Assembly (NCBI GenBank): GCA_023423045.1
Contig: JAFAGA010000022.1
Location: 1 to 64,000 of the forward strand
From: Bacillota bacterium
GTDB taxonomy: Bacteria > Bacillota > Clostridia > Lachnospirales > Lachnospiraceae
DNA: 64,000 nt
Direction of reading: 5' to 3'
The translations under genes and the position numbers were made by a program. The notes below the pieces were generated by a model. It was not told the origin of the DNA, did not search any database, and was given only the letters and a program-made list of their open reading frames with translations. Shown here in pieces: positions 35,115 to 43,918 of this stretch (the stretch's first letter is position 1; every line of letters starts with the position of its first letter).

Positions 35115-36287
35115 TTAAAAATAGCTGACATTAATCCGCTTGCCCATCTTACGCAGACAATCGGCCAGCTCATCTACAAGACGCATCTTAATGCTGAAAT
35201 TAATCGGCAGATTTGGGTTCTGATGGGCTGGGTTAATTGCCCTTCCCACATAGAAATTAATATCGGTTGCTTCTTCAAACAGCAGCTGAGTGATAAGAGA
35301 AGCAGCATCCTTCTTACTGCTCCACTGAATATAACAGGCATTATCTTCAATATAGCTCTTGGCATATTGGAGAACACGGCTGAAAGTAATGACACCTTCT
35401 GTAACCAGATCAATTCCTTCCACCCTGGAGATGGGGGGGATTTGCGGATCGGGATAATCAATGCTGGTAACCAGCTCTTTTCCGAGATACTCGGCGGCAA
35501 GAGCTGATGTGGTCCCTCCGCAGACGATACGCTTACCTTCCTTAGAGAAAAAGAGAGAAAGCATCTTATGCAAATCATTGGGATCCGAGGGGGGCCCGAT
35601 CATCAGGTTAATGGGCTGGCGGCTGCGTATCTTTACAGCGGCGATGGTGGTATCATCTCCCGGGAAACCGCCGTACAGCAGGGAGCATTGATCCAGCAAA
35701 ATAGTGGCAACCACCTTGGAGGAGTAGCTGCGTTCGTACACTGCCTCCAGAAATTCAATAATATTTTCACGCTGCCACCCGAAATTCAGGGTCCTTCCCA
35801 CACCGGCATATACGGCACCGTCACTCATGGCCACCAGAACATCGCCGGGAGAAAGTTCAATCTTCGACTTATAGATGTTTTTATCACCGATTTGCATGCT
35901 GATTCTATCATAATCACAATTGATCCCATTACGAAGCAGAATGACATGAGGATTGTCGTATTGTATCACCTCAGCCAGCTTATTATCAACAACTCGAATG
36001 ATGGTAAAGGTAGAGTAGGCAATTCCCCGCTTCTCACAAACCGGAAGGGTAGAGGCGACCGTGGTGACACAGTCTTCCAGAGGCATATGGTTGGCCATCA
36101 TGGTGGATATGATCTTGGAGGTGAGTGTGGACAGGATATTTGCCTTCACTCCGCTGCCCAGTCCGTCTGCAAGCACCATAACAACGGAACCGTCACCGCC
36201 CTCCACCACCTCTACATGGTCTCCGCACAACTGCTCTCCATGCTTAATCAGGCTATGAAAGCCGATATCGGTACACAAATTATTCAT
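35115..36287 (-). CDS. SpoIIE-type PP2C phosphatase paired with hydrogenase-like sensor
   Basis: This 390-aa protein has the SpoIIE/PP2C fold: GDHVEVVEGGDGSVVMVLADGLG near the N-terminus (metal-binding Asp), GDVLVAMSDGAVYAG in the middle, and FPGDDTTIAAVKI near residue 210. The C-terminal 170 residues are not part of the phosphatase core. The start follows AAAGGAG and overlaps the hydrogenase-like gene stop by 8 bases, so the two are translationally coupled. In clostridial genomes PAS-bearing group C FeFe hydrogenases often neighbour such phosphatases and are proposed to sense H2; a signalling role is therefore likely. The target protein is unknown. Confidence 0.85.
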   Translation of the reverse strand: MNNLCTDIGFHSLIKHGEQLCGDHVEVVEGGDGSVVMVLADGLGSGVKANILSTLTSKIISTMMANHMPLEDCVTTVASTLPVCEKRGIAYSTFTIIRVVDNKLAEVIQYDNPHVILLRNGINCDYDRISMQIGDKNIYKSKIELSPGDVLVAMSDGAVYAGVGRTLNFGWQRENIIEFLEAVYERSYSSKVVATILLDQCSLLYGGFPGDDTTIAAVKIRSRQPINLMIGPPSDPNDLHKMLSLFFSKEGKRIVCGGTTSALAAEYLGKELVTSIDYPDPQIPPISRVEGIDLVTEGVITFSRVLQYAKSYIEDNACYIQWSSKKDAASLITQLLFEEATDINFYVGRAINPAHQNPNLPINFSIKMRLVDELADCLRKMGKRINVSYF

Positions 36288-37968
36288 TTCTCAGATTCTC
36301 CTTTAGATTCGTCAGGGCAATCTTAGTCTCCGCGGTGGTTTCCCCAAGCAGGGAAGCAATCTCCTGAACGACGCGCATCTGCTTTTCAATCACTTTATCT
36401 GTAATTTCCATGGTTTGCTTGCTGATCTGTTCCTTTTTCAGCCTCGCGTTCTCCTCAGCGGTAATATCCTTCATGATGCTAATAATAATATGATACGTCT
36501 TGTCATAAATAATAGTCTCCTCAACGTATTTCTGGTAATCGGCAAGGTAGACCAGTTTATCATGGATATTGTGTCCGCCGGTCATAACCTCAAGATAGGA
36601 GGTCGGATTAAGGAGGCGCACCACCGGGGCGCCGAGAATATCACTTTTATGCTTAATGTTTAATATCTGTCGGGCAGCCCGGTTGACCTGCTGAACCTCC
36701 AAATCCTCGTTCAGAACAAGAACTCCGTTGGGCATATTATAGATAATATTATCCGAAAAATTCTCTGCCTTTTCTTTCAGGTACGGAAGACACATGGTCA
36801 GGTCGGCTTTTCCCTGAAGCACAGCAATTGCTTTATCCCGGCAAGTATTATATCCGCAGCTTCCGCAGTTTAGCTCCTGCTCCGGCTGGGATTTTCCCAT
36901 TTTATGAAGGATCTCCTGAACGGCATTGCTTCCCGGCATCTGTCTGGGAAAGCCCAGATAGGAGAAATGCTTAGCAAGCCGGTCATCATAGGAAAATTCG
37001 ACGGCAAAATCCTCTTCCCTGGCAAAGCGGTTGACTCTTACAAAATCGGTGAGAGGCATTCGATGCTCCTTGTCCATGGCAGGCCCTCCGACACAGCTTC
37101 CGGAGCAGGCGGACATTTCGATAAAGCAATTCTTAAGTTCCCCGCCGACTATATTGTCCAGAGCCTTCATACAGTTATCGATTCCGTCAATTGTGATAAA
37201 GTCATAATCCAGAGATTCTGTGAACATAGAACGTATGATGCCGCCGGGAGTGGGAAATAATCTGGCACGTCCGCGTTCCTGTGCCGCAGCCGGAGTATTG
37301 TCGGAGGAAAGAAGCGTAATATTCTCCTCCCGCAGCCAGGAGGAGAGCTCTTCAAAGGTCAGGGCACAATCAACAATCCCGGGATATAGTTCTGCCTCTT
37401 CCTTTTTGGAGATGCAGGGACCCAAAAAGACGGTATAAGCTTCAGGGTGCTCCTCCTTCAACTTCACACAATGGGCCTGCATCGGTGAAAGTACCGGGGC
37501 AAGATAGGGAAGAGCCTCGGGATAATATTTTTGGATCAGGGTATTAACTGTATGGCAGCAGGAGGAGATGATTGCTTTGCCATCTCCGCTGCGGATCATC
37601 GACTCGTACTGCTTTTTGACAATGGTAGCCCCGATTGCAGTTTCTTCCACTCCTGCAAAACCGAGCTTTTGCAATGCATCTGCAAGAGAAGCGAGGTCCG
37701 CTCCTTCATAATTTGCAATAAAGGAAGGGGCCAAACTGGCATAGACCGGTTTTCCGGAAGCTAGCAGTTCCCTGGCAATGCTGATATCACTGCGGATTTG
37801 CTTGGCATTCTGAGGGCAGGCAACGAAGCACTCGCCGCACAGGATGCATTGCTCTTTGACAATGTGTGCCTGATGATCGGAGAAACGGATTGATTTCACA
37901 GGACAGTGGCGGATACATTTGTAGCAGTTCTTGCAATTGGATTTTTTCAGCTGTATGTAATAATTCAT
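36280..37968 (-). CDS. [FeFe]-hydrogenase-like PAS sensor protein (putative group C)
   Basis: The order of domains in this 562-aa protein is: two 4Fe-4S clusters (Cys 12/15/18/22 and 41/44/47/51), an H-cluster domain, a four-Cys Fe-S module (CGSCGYNTC, about residue 372) and a PAS domain (about 410-500). H-cluster signatures are present in modified form: SSCCHT (137-138), GPCISKKEE (Cys185) and ACSGSC (about 287), so the four bridging/4Fe cysteines are kept while the bulk motif differs from catalytic enzymes (TSCCPxW). This fits the proposed H2-sensory group. The operon reads 2Fe-2S protein, this gene, phosphatase. Confidence 0.85.
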   Translation of the reverse strand: MNYYIQLKKSNCKNCYKCIRHCPVKSIRFSDHQAHIVKEQCILCGECFVACPQNAKQIRSDISIARELLASGKPVYASLAPSFIANYEGADLASLADALQKLGFAGVEETAIGATIVKKQYESMIRSGDGKAIISSCCHTVNTLIQKYYPEALPYLAPVLSPMQAHCVKLKEEHPEAYTVFLGPCISKKEEAELYPGIVDCALTFEELSSWLREENITLLSSDNTPAAAQERGRARLFPTPGGIIRSMFTESLDYDFITIDGIDNCMKALDNIVGGELKNCFIEMSACSGSCVGGPAMDKEHRMPLTDFVRVNRFAREEDFAVEFSYDDRLAKHFSYLGFPRQMPGSNAVQEILHKMGKSQPEQELNCGSCGYNTCRDKAIAVLQGKADLTMCLPYLKEKAENFSDNIIYNMPNGVLVLNEDLEVQQVNRAARQILNIKHKSDILGAPVVRLLNPTSYLEVMTGGHNIHDKLVYLADYQKYVEETIIYDKTYHIIISIMKDITAEENARLKKEQISKQTMEITDKVIEKQMRVVQEIASLLGETTAETKIALTNLKENLRNE

Positions 37969-38006
37969 TCAATCACGACCTTTTAGATGAGATATATGAT
38001 GTAGTG

Positions 38007-38249
38007 TTATATTTTGGTAAGAACATTCTCTTCAAAGAAGTGGGAAAAACTTTCCCGGGACACGCCGCAGATGACTTCATCATTGATTTTAACGGTAACG
38101 CCATCTGTACAGCGTCCAAGACAGAAAGCCGCAGAAAGAGTAACCGTATTCTCAAGCTGATGTTCAGCGATTGCATCCCGCAGAAGCTGTATAATATCAT
38201 AGGAGCCCTTGATATGGCAAGAGCTGCCGACACAGACATGAATATTCAT
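38007..38249 (-). CDS. Thioredoxin-like [2Fe-2S] ferredoxin
   Basis: This 80-aa protein starts after AAAGGGG. CVGSSC (residues 6-11) and CLGRC (about 43-47) supply the four ligands typical of thioredoxin-like 2Fe-2S ferredoxins, as in the NuoE/HydA small-subunit family. It would pass electrons to or from the hydrogenase-like protein encoded 38 bases downstream. Such small ferredoxins commonly head these hydrogenase-sensor operons. Confidence 0.88.
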   Translation of the reverse strand: MNIHVCVGSSCHIKGSYDIIQLLRDAIAEHQLENTVTLSAAFCLGRCTDGVTVKINDEVICGVSRESFSHFFEENVLTKI

Positions 38250-38294
38250 AATTCAAACCCCTTTCATTCTATAAAGAATTACTTAAAACTTTGA

Positions 38295-38942
38295 AATTTT
38301 GGTGTTCTATATACAATCTATTTCAGTATAAATCATTGTTAAAAATGTGTCAATGTATAAAGTGCCAGAATTTCACGCCTGAATTTCATAGATTTCATAC
38401 CCCTATAATACCTATAATATAAGTTCTCAGAAGCTGCATTCTGGCTTCTGAGAAAAGGCGCTGTTTTTGAGCCGTGCATTGCGATTACAGGAGCATGAAT
38501 TTTGTTCCTGTAATATAAGTTCTCAGAAGCTGCATTTTAGCTTCTGAGAAAAGGCGCTGCTATTGAGCCGTGCATCATGATTACAGGAGCATGAATTTTG
38601 CTCCTGTAATATAGTTATGGTCTGTTACTGCAATGGACATTCTCACAGCGATGCGATCTGTATTAATTCATGAATGCTTCTCAATCTATGAATGGTATAG
38701 GAGGAATAACCAGAGAATTCGAAAGAAACAAGAGAAGACATAAGGTAAAATAGATTGAATTTGCTCAAGCCGTCGCAGAGGAAAACAAGGAGTGTGGCTG
38801 TGGCTGCATTGAAGTTACATGAGTCACAGTCACACTCTATTCTCGCTATATTGCATAATCCTGAAAACAGAGCCACCGCTGATTCCAATGGGGTTCTGAT
38901 GAAGCAGAGGAGCACTGCCGATGGAGTATAGAGGTTCTACCG
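38295..38942. other. Long intergenic region with repeats and hairpins
   Basis: This gap between argH and the hydrogenase-sensor operon, both leftward, holds the 96-bp repeat copies (38414-38617). It also has a 16-bp hairpin near 38790-38838 (GAGTGTGGCTGTGG paired with CCACACTC-type arms with G-T pairs on the + strand) and a hairpin at the argH stop. A 90-codon minus frame (38643-38915) has no ribosome site. No gene was identified. Confidence 0.45.
38414..38617 (+). repeat. 96-bp three-hairpin repeat, locus B (two and a half copies)
   Basis: A partial unit (38414-38452, hairpin CTCAGAAGC/GCTTCTGAG) precedes B1 (38453-38548, 96 bases) and B2 (38549-38617, ending after the second hairpin). Each full unit begins AAAAGGCGCTG and carries the same series as locus A: GGCGC/GAGCC, then ATTACAGGA/TCCTGTAAT, then TCAGAAGC/GCTTCTGA. 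The arms differ between loci by compensating changes, e.g. CGGAAGT/ACTTCCG versus CAGAAGC/GCTTCTG, which supports a folded RNA or DNA structure. Confidence 0.75.
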
Positions 38943-38953
38943 CTATACTCCGA
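38925..38953 (-). terminator. Hairpin at the end of argH
   Basis: GGAGTATAG and CTATACTCC form a 9-bp stem (38925-38953) around the stop codon of argH. It lacks a good T run, so it may protect the mRNA end rather than terminate it efficiently. Confidence 0.45.
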
Positions 38954-40316
38954 GGTATGTGGCATTAAGTTGAAGCACCCTTGCCATAGCCTCCTGACCG
39001 GGAGCGCCAATGGTATTGCGTTTATTTACGCAGGCGGTCATACTGATTGCAGAGTAGATATCTTCATCGAATACCGGGCTTATTTGCTGGAATTCCTCCA
39101 GACTCATCTGCTCTAATGAGATATCCTTTTCGATGCAGTAGAGAACCAGGCGGCCTACAATACCGTGGGCATCCCGGAAGGGGACTCCCTTGGTAACCAG
39201 ATAATCTGCAGCATCTGTTGCATTGGTAAATCCGTTCTTTGCACTTTCGGACATAATCTCCGTGTTGAATTTCATGGTAGAGACCATGCCGTGAAAGAGG
39301 GCAAGACAGCCCTTAACCGTATCAATTGCGTCAAAGGTGAACTCCTTATCCTCCTGCATATCCTTATTATAGGCCAGGGGGAGCCCTTTCATTACGGTCA
39401 GCAGAGACATCAGTGCACCGTATACCCGTCCTGTCTTACCGCGAACCAGCTCGGCAATGTCCGGATTCTTTTTCTGCGGCATGATACTGGAGCCGGTAGA
39501 ATAGGCATCGTCCAGCTCGATAAAGCGGTATTCATTGGTGTTCCATATGATAATCTCTTCACAAAAGCGGCTCAGATGCATCATAATTGTGGACAGGGCG
39601 CTGAGCAGTTCAATAAGATAATCCCGGTCCGATACACTATCCATGCTGTTCAGGGTTGGGCCGTCAAAGCCCAGCAGCATTGCCGTCAGGTCGCGATCCA
39701 GAGGATAAGTAGTTCCTGCGAGGGCACCGGAACCAAGGGGAGAGAGGTTTAGGCGCTTCGTGATATCCTCCAGCCTCTGTCTGTCCCGTTTAAACATTTC
39801 AAAATACGCTCCGATGTGGTGGGCCAGTGTTACCGGCTGAGCCTTCTGAAGATGGGTAAAGCCTGGCATAAAGGTATCGGTATTCTCTTGCATGATGTGA
39901 TGAAGAGATATCATCAGAGTCTTGATTAACTCATCAATTTCTCTGATCTCATCCCGGGTATAGAGCTTCATGTCCAGTGCGACCTGATCATTTCGGCTCC
40001 TTCCGGTATGCAGCTTCTTACCGGCCTCGCCGATTCGGCTGATCAGCTGGGACTCCACAAAGCTGTGAATATCTTCCTGTTCCAGGTCAATTTCCAGACT
40101 GCCGTTTTGGATATCTGCCTCAATCTGTGAAAGTCCGTCTATAATTTGTTCCTTTTCCGATTCTGACAGGATTCCCTGTTTGGCCAGCATAGTTACATGG
40201 GCGATGCTTCCTGCAATATCCTGCCGGAAGAATTTCTGATCGAAGGAAATAGATGCATTAAAATTATGCACAAGTTGATTTGTTTCTTTTGTAAAGCGTC
40301 CGCCCCATAGTTTCAT
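38943..40316 (-). CDS. argH: Argininosuccinate lyase
   Basis: This 457-aa enzyme is of standard family length. The superfamily signature GSSIMPQKKNPD is present (residue about 278), as are WGGRFTKETN near the N-terminus, HTGRSRNDQVALD and GFTHLQKAQPVTLAHH. It splits argininosuccinate into arginine and fumarate, the last step of arginine synthesis. The start follows ACGGAGG with 6-base spacing. No argG lies next to it in the window. Confidence 0.96.
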   Translation of the reverse strand: MKLWGGRFTKETNQLVHNFNASISFDQKFFRQDIAGSIAHVTMLAKQGILSESEKEQIIDGLSQIEADIQNGSLEIDLEQEDIHSFVESQLISRIGEAGKKLHTGRSRNDQVALDMKLYTRDEIREIDELIKTLMISLHHIMQENTDTFMPGFTHLQKAQPVTLAHHIGAYFEMFKRDRQRLEDITKRLNLSPLGSGALAGTTYPLDRDLTAMLLGFDGPTLNSMDSVSDRDYLIELLSALSTIMMHLSRFCEEIIIWNTNEYRFIELDDAYSTGSSIMPQKKNPDIAELVRGKTGRVYGALMSLLTVMKGLPLAYNKDMQEDKEFTFDAIDTVKGCLALFHGMVSTMKFNTEIMSESAKNGFTNATDAADYLVTKGVPFRDAHGIVGRLVLYCIEKDISLEQMSLEEFQQISPVFDEDIYSAISMTACVNKRNTIGAPGQEAMARVLQLNATYLGV

Positions 40317-40386
40317 CGTTAACCTCCGTTATGAGTGTGATATAGTATTAAAATTTTAATCCTGTTACGGTACTTATAATGGTACT

Positions 40387-40415
40387 ATATTACCTCTTTT
40401 TTCTAAAGAAAGCAA
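40387..40415 (-). promoter_or_regulatory. Putative argH promoter
   Basis: On the minus strand TTGCTT (40415-40410) and TAATAT (40392-40387) are spaced by 17 bases, about 70 bases before argH. The pattern GTACC-n8-GTACC lies just downstream and could be an operator; it does not resemble a standard ArgR box. Confidence 0.45.
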
Positions 40416-40547
40416 GATGAATATTATAATTATGCATAAAATGTTATTATAATACATAATTGGTTTATGGTTAAAGGATGAATAATAGCAGTTGTTCATA
40501 ACATAGTATAAGTAATGCAGCCTGAATATTGGATGGCAGAAGCAGAC

Positions 40548-42053
40548 CTACAGATTGTATAATTTTTCATACTTCTCTTTCAGATACTTGATATAATAAT
40601 CTGCGTTAAATTCCTCGCCGCATACATCCATAAGCAGTTGGTTGGTATTTCTGGTAGCACCGTGTCTGTGAATATTATCTCTTAAGAACTCGCGAATCGG
40701 AGTCAGATTTCCTTCCTTCAAATATTGATCAAGAGGCATGTTCTCCTTCATACAGGCATAAATCTGGGAAGCTACGGCGGTTCCTATGGCATAGGAAGGG
40801 AAATAGCCGAACTCACCGTAGGACCAATGAGTATCCTGTAAAATGCCTTCCGAATCCGTTGCCGGAGTGAGTCCCATATAATCCTGATACTTCTGGTTCC
40901 ATATCCGGGGGAGTTCCTGAATATCAATCTCCTCTTCAAATATCATTTTTTCGATTTCATAGCGGATAATGATATGAAGGCAGTAGGAAAGCTCATCCGC
41001 CTCGGTGCGGATCAGGCTGGGGACGGCCTTGTTAATCCCCTGAATAAAATGATCCAGAGTGATATCGTGCAGATTCTCCGGATAAGTATTCACCAGCTTA
41101 TCATAGATAGGCTCCCAGAATTCACGGCTCCGCCCAAGGAGATTCTCGTAAAAGCGGGATTGGGATTCATGCATTCCCATGGAGGCACCGCCGCCTACAA
41201 GAGTCTGGGTAATAGAATCATCGATATTCATTTCATAAAGTGCATGGCCGCATTCATGGATGGTGGAGAACATGGAGCTCTCCAAATTATTCTCCAGATA
41301 GTGACTGGTAATTCTGACATCATGGTTGTGAAGCTGTAATGTGAAGGGATGGGCGCTTTCCGCAAGGACACCCTTGTTAAAATCAAAGCCCACATATCCG
41401 CTTAAGAAACGGCAGAATTCCTTTTGCCTGGCTATATCATAGGAAAGGTAATTATAGCTTTTATCAATGGTATCTGCTTTTTTTGCAACGGCCCCCAGGA
41501 GAGGGATCAGTTCCTTCTTTACCTTATCAAAGAAAAGGTCCAGATCCTCGATCAAAAAGCATTCGTCAAAGTCTCCAAGAAGCACCTCATAGGGTTTTTT
41601 GTCGCCTTTGGCACGATAACCGGCAAACTTCTTCTTATATTCTATAATCTTACTCAGATAAGGGGCAAACTCACTATAATTATTATCCTTTTTTGCTTTG
41701 ACCCATCTTCGGTTCGCGATGGAGGTATATTCATTAAAAGCGCGGTATTCCTCGGGGGGAATGCTTTCCAGCTGCTCATAGGTTTTCTCCAGTTCCCTGA
41801 CGATGGCCTTTTGGGTATCCGTCAGCTCCTCCTGTTCCTTCTTCTCCTGAAGTTTTTTCAAGAGCTTTCGTACATCGTCATTAATCAAGCTTTTCATGTA
41901 TTCATCCGATAAGATACCCACTACCTTCGAGGTGTGCTCGGCAGCCTCAAAAGGGGCCGTGGTCTGGTCATCCCATTCAAAGAGAGAACGGGCTGACTGA
42001 AAAGCCATGGCTTTTTCAAGGAAGGGCTGCAATTTCTCAAACGTTTTGCTCAT
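40548..42053 (-). CDS. M32-family metallocarboxypeptidase
   Basis: ATG 42053 has GGAGG 7 bases upstream; an earlier start would add 17 residues without such a site. The 501-aa protein matches M32 carboxypeptidases: the zinc motif HECGH (HExxH) near residue 257, DDQTTAP near residue 30 and HESQSRFYENLLGRS downstream. These enzymes remove C-terminal residues from peptides in the cytoplasm. The length is usual for the family. A -35/-10 pair (TTGATA, TTATAC, 17 bases) lies just upstream on the minus strand. Confidence 0.93.
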   Translation of the reverse strand: MSKTFEKLQPFLEKAMAFQSARSLFEWDDQTTAPFEAAEHTSKVVGILSDEYMKSLINDDVRKLLKKLQEKKEQEELTDTQKAIVRELEKTYEQLESIPPEEYRAFNEYTSIANRRWVKAKKDNNYSEFAPYLSKIIEYKKKFAGYRAKGDKKPYEVLLGDFDECFLIEDLDLFFDKVKKELIPLLGAVAKKADTIDKSYNYLSYDIARQKEFCRFLSGYVGFDFNKGVLAESAHPFTLQLHNHDVRITSHYLENNLESSMFSTIHECGHALYEMNIDDSITQTLVGGGASMGMHESQSRFYENLLGRSREFWEPIYDKLVNTYPENLHDITLDHFIQGINKAVPSLIRTEADELSYCLHIIIRYEIEKMIFEEEIDIQELPRIWNQKYQDYMGLTPATDSEGILQDTHWSYGEFGYFPSYAIGTAVASQIYACMKENMPLDQYLKEGNLTPIREFLRDNIHRHGATRNTNQLLMDVCGEEFNADYYIKYLKEKYEKLYNL

Positions 42054-42075
42054 ATATTTTCCTCCGTTAAGTTTG

Positions 42076-42104
42076 GTATAAGCTGTATTACAATAGTATA
42101 TCAA
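42076..42104 (-). promoter_or_regulatory. Putative promoter of the M32 carboxypeptidase
   Basis: On the minus strand TTGATA (42104-42099) and TTATAC (42081-42076) are separated by 17 bases. The start codon lies 23 bases beyond the -10 box, giving a short leader that includes GGAGG. Confidence 0.45.
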
Positions 42105-42503
42105 TTTTCGGACGCTATAACAATTAAAAGTATACCAAAATATAGCATCTTAAATAAAAACTTAAAATAAAGTTAAAACAGAAGTAAAAATAAAGTTATA
42201 TAAAAACAAAAAAGAAAGAAATGAAAATATAAGTAAAAATATAGAAATAATAGGGCGGCAGTGTGATTTTATGCTTGCCAGGATCAGGGAGAAAGGTATA
42301 ATATAGGAGTATATAGAAACATGTATTATGATCCTGTAATATAACTGTTTCTGTGATTTGAATCACAGAAATTCGTTCAGCGGTTGCTATACTTAGATTA
42401 AAGTACGGACAAAGTGCTTAACAGATAGGAATAGTTTCTATATGCATGTACATAATAAAAAAGAATGTTATAAAATATGAAAGCCGGAAAGGATGGATTA
42501 ACA
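42105..42503. other. A-rich intergenic region with decayed hairpin repeat
   Basis: From 42120 to 42240 the sequence is a low-complexity run of AAAATAAAG, AAAGTA and similar. It then holds a decayed copy of the three-hairpin repeat (described separately). The last part, up to the enolase start, has TATAAAATATG near 42470 as a possible -10 box without a good -35. Confidence 0.4.
42311..42371 (+). repeat. Decayed copy of the three-hairpin repeat, locus C
   Basis: ATGTATTATGATCCTGTAATATAAC (positions about 42320-42344, key bases CCTGTAATATAA) matches the middle of the locus A/B units (e.g. CGTATTATGTTACTGTAATA at 34.5 kb). It is followed by an 11-bp hairpin, TTTCTGTGATT (42348-42358) with AATCACAGAAA (42361-42371), occupying the place of the third stem. 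The copy is partial and lies upstream of enolase. Confidence 0.5.
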
Positions 42504-43811
42504 ATGAAGAACTTGGTGATTGAAAAAGTAATAGGAAGAGAAATTCTTGATTCCCGAGGCAACCCTACCGTTGAAGCAGAGGTTATATTAGCCGATGGCA
42601 GTGTGGGGAGGGCGGCAGTGCCCTCAGGTGCATCCACAGGAGCCTTTGAGGCGGTGGAACTTCGGGATGGAGATAAGAGCAGATATCTGGGTACCGGCGT
42701 GAAGAAGGCGGTTGAAAATGTGAATTCGTCCATCGCGAATGACATCAGAGGGATGAATGCGTTGGATCAGGGTGAGATTGATGCAAGAATGATTGCTCTG
42801 GATGGGACATCCAACAAAGGCAAGCTGGGTGCCAATGCGATCCTGGGTGTATCCCTGGCCGTAGCCAAGGCAGCGGCAGCCTCCTTGCATCTTCCCTTGT
42901 ACCGCTATCTTGGCGGAGTGAATGCCAAGACGCTTCCTGTACCGATGATGAATATCATTAACGGCGGAAAGCATGCGGACTCCAGCTTAAATATTCAGGA
43001 ATTTATGATTATGCCCGTAGGAGCGGAGAGTTTCTCCCAGGCATTGGAGCATAGCACAACCGTATTCCATACGCTGAAGAAGCTTCTGAAAAATGATGGT
43101 TTTGTTACTGCGGTCGGCGATGAAGGCGGTTTTGCCCCGAAGTTCGGAAGTGATACCCAGGCGCTGGATTATATCGTAAAGGCCATCGAGGCAGCAGGCT
43201 ATCGCCCGGGTGAGGATTTCTATATAGCAATTGACGCGGCGGCAACAGAGATGTATGACGAAGCGGAGAAAGCCGGAAGAAAGGGAGATTATCTCTTCTG
43301 GAAGGCAGGCGAATATAAGACGGTGGAAGAGATGGTTGATTTCTGGGATCAGGTGTGCAGCAAGTACCCTGTCATCTCTTTGGAGGATGGTTTGGCGGAA
43401 GAGGATTGGAAGGGCTGGAAGCTTCTTACCGAACGTCTCGGAAGAAAGATTCAGTTGGTGGGCGATGACCTGTTTGTAACCAATACCAGCCGTATCCGTG
43501 AGGGTATCACCCAGGGAATCTCCAACTCTGTATTAATTAAATTTAACCAAATCGGCTCGCTTACAGAGACTTTGGATGCCATTGAAATGGCTAAGAACAA
43601 CCGTTGGACAGCAGTGGTATCCCACCGTTCCGGTGAGACGGAGGATGTAACCCTGGCAGACATCGCAGTTGCTACCAATGCAGGGCAGATTAAGACAGGT
43701 GCTCCTTCCAGAACAGACCGTGTTGCAAAATATAATCAGCTTCTTCGGATTGAGCAGGAGCTGGGCGGTTCAGCAAGATACCTCGGTAAGGATGCCTTCC
43801 GTGTATTCTAA
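42504..43811 (+). CDS. eno: Enolase (phosphopyruvate hydratase)
   Basis: ATG 42504 has AAGGATGG upstream; an earlier in-frame ATG (42477) lies within the probable promoter. The 435-aa protein has all the family marks: SRGNPTVE, PSGASTGAFEAVELRD, DEGGFAPKF, LVGDDLFVTN, and the signature LIKFNQIGSLTET (residue about 340), then SHRSGETED. It converts 2-phosphoglycerate to phosphoenolpyruvate in glycolysis. It is monocistronic, closed by a strong bidirectional terminator. Confidence 0.97.
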   Translation: MKNLVIEKVIGREILDSRGNPTVEAEVILADGSVGRAAVPSGASTGAFEAVELRDGDKSRYLGTGVKKAVENVNSSIANDIRGMNALDQGEIDARMIALDGTSNKGKLGANAILGVSLAVAKAAAASLHLPLYRYLGGVNAKTLPVPMMNIINGGKHADSSLNIQEFMIMPVGAESFSQALEHSTTVFHTLKKLLKNDGFVTAVGDEGGFAPKFGSDTQALDYIVKAIEAAGYRPGEDFYIAIDAAATEMYDEAEKAGRKGDYLFWKAGEYKTVEEMVDFWDQVCSKYPVISLEDGLAEEDWKGWKLLTERLGRKIQLVGDDLFVTNTSRIREGITQGISNSVLIKFNQIGSLTETLDAIEMAKNNRWTAVVSHRSGETEDVTLADIAVATNAGQIKTGAPSRTDRVAKYNQLLRIEQELGGSARYLGKDAFRVF

Positions 43812-43835
43812 AGAGAGGTCATAAACAAACAACAA

Positions 43836-43864
43836 AAAGGGAAGCCGGAAGGCTTCCCTTTATA
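43836..43864. terminator. Bidirectional terminator between enolase and MBL-fold gene
   Basis: AAAGGGAAGCC (43836-43846) and GGCTTCCCTTT (43851-43861) form a perfect 11-bp stem with the loop GGAA. A T run follows on both strands (TTTAT on +; TTTTTGTTG on -), serving both convergent genes. Confidence 0.85.
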
Positions 43865-43918
43865 GTGCAATCAACAAAACGGTCAATAGCAGTTTTCCTG
43901 TAGTGGATACGCTCCGTC

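Noticed and set aside
35568..36326. 252-codon plus-strand frame opposite the phosphatase gene
   Set aside because: It is antisense to a gene with clear PP2C motifs and has no ribosome site or family match.
34343..38617. CRISPR array at the 96-bp repeats
   Set aside because: The units are contiguous, without unique spacers, and each consists of three separate hairpins; no cas genes lie nearby.
38643..38915. 90-codon minus-strand frame downstream of argH
   Set aside because: It would start at a GTG without a ribosome site and has an unconvincing composition; it covers a hairpin-rich intergenic region.
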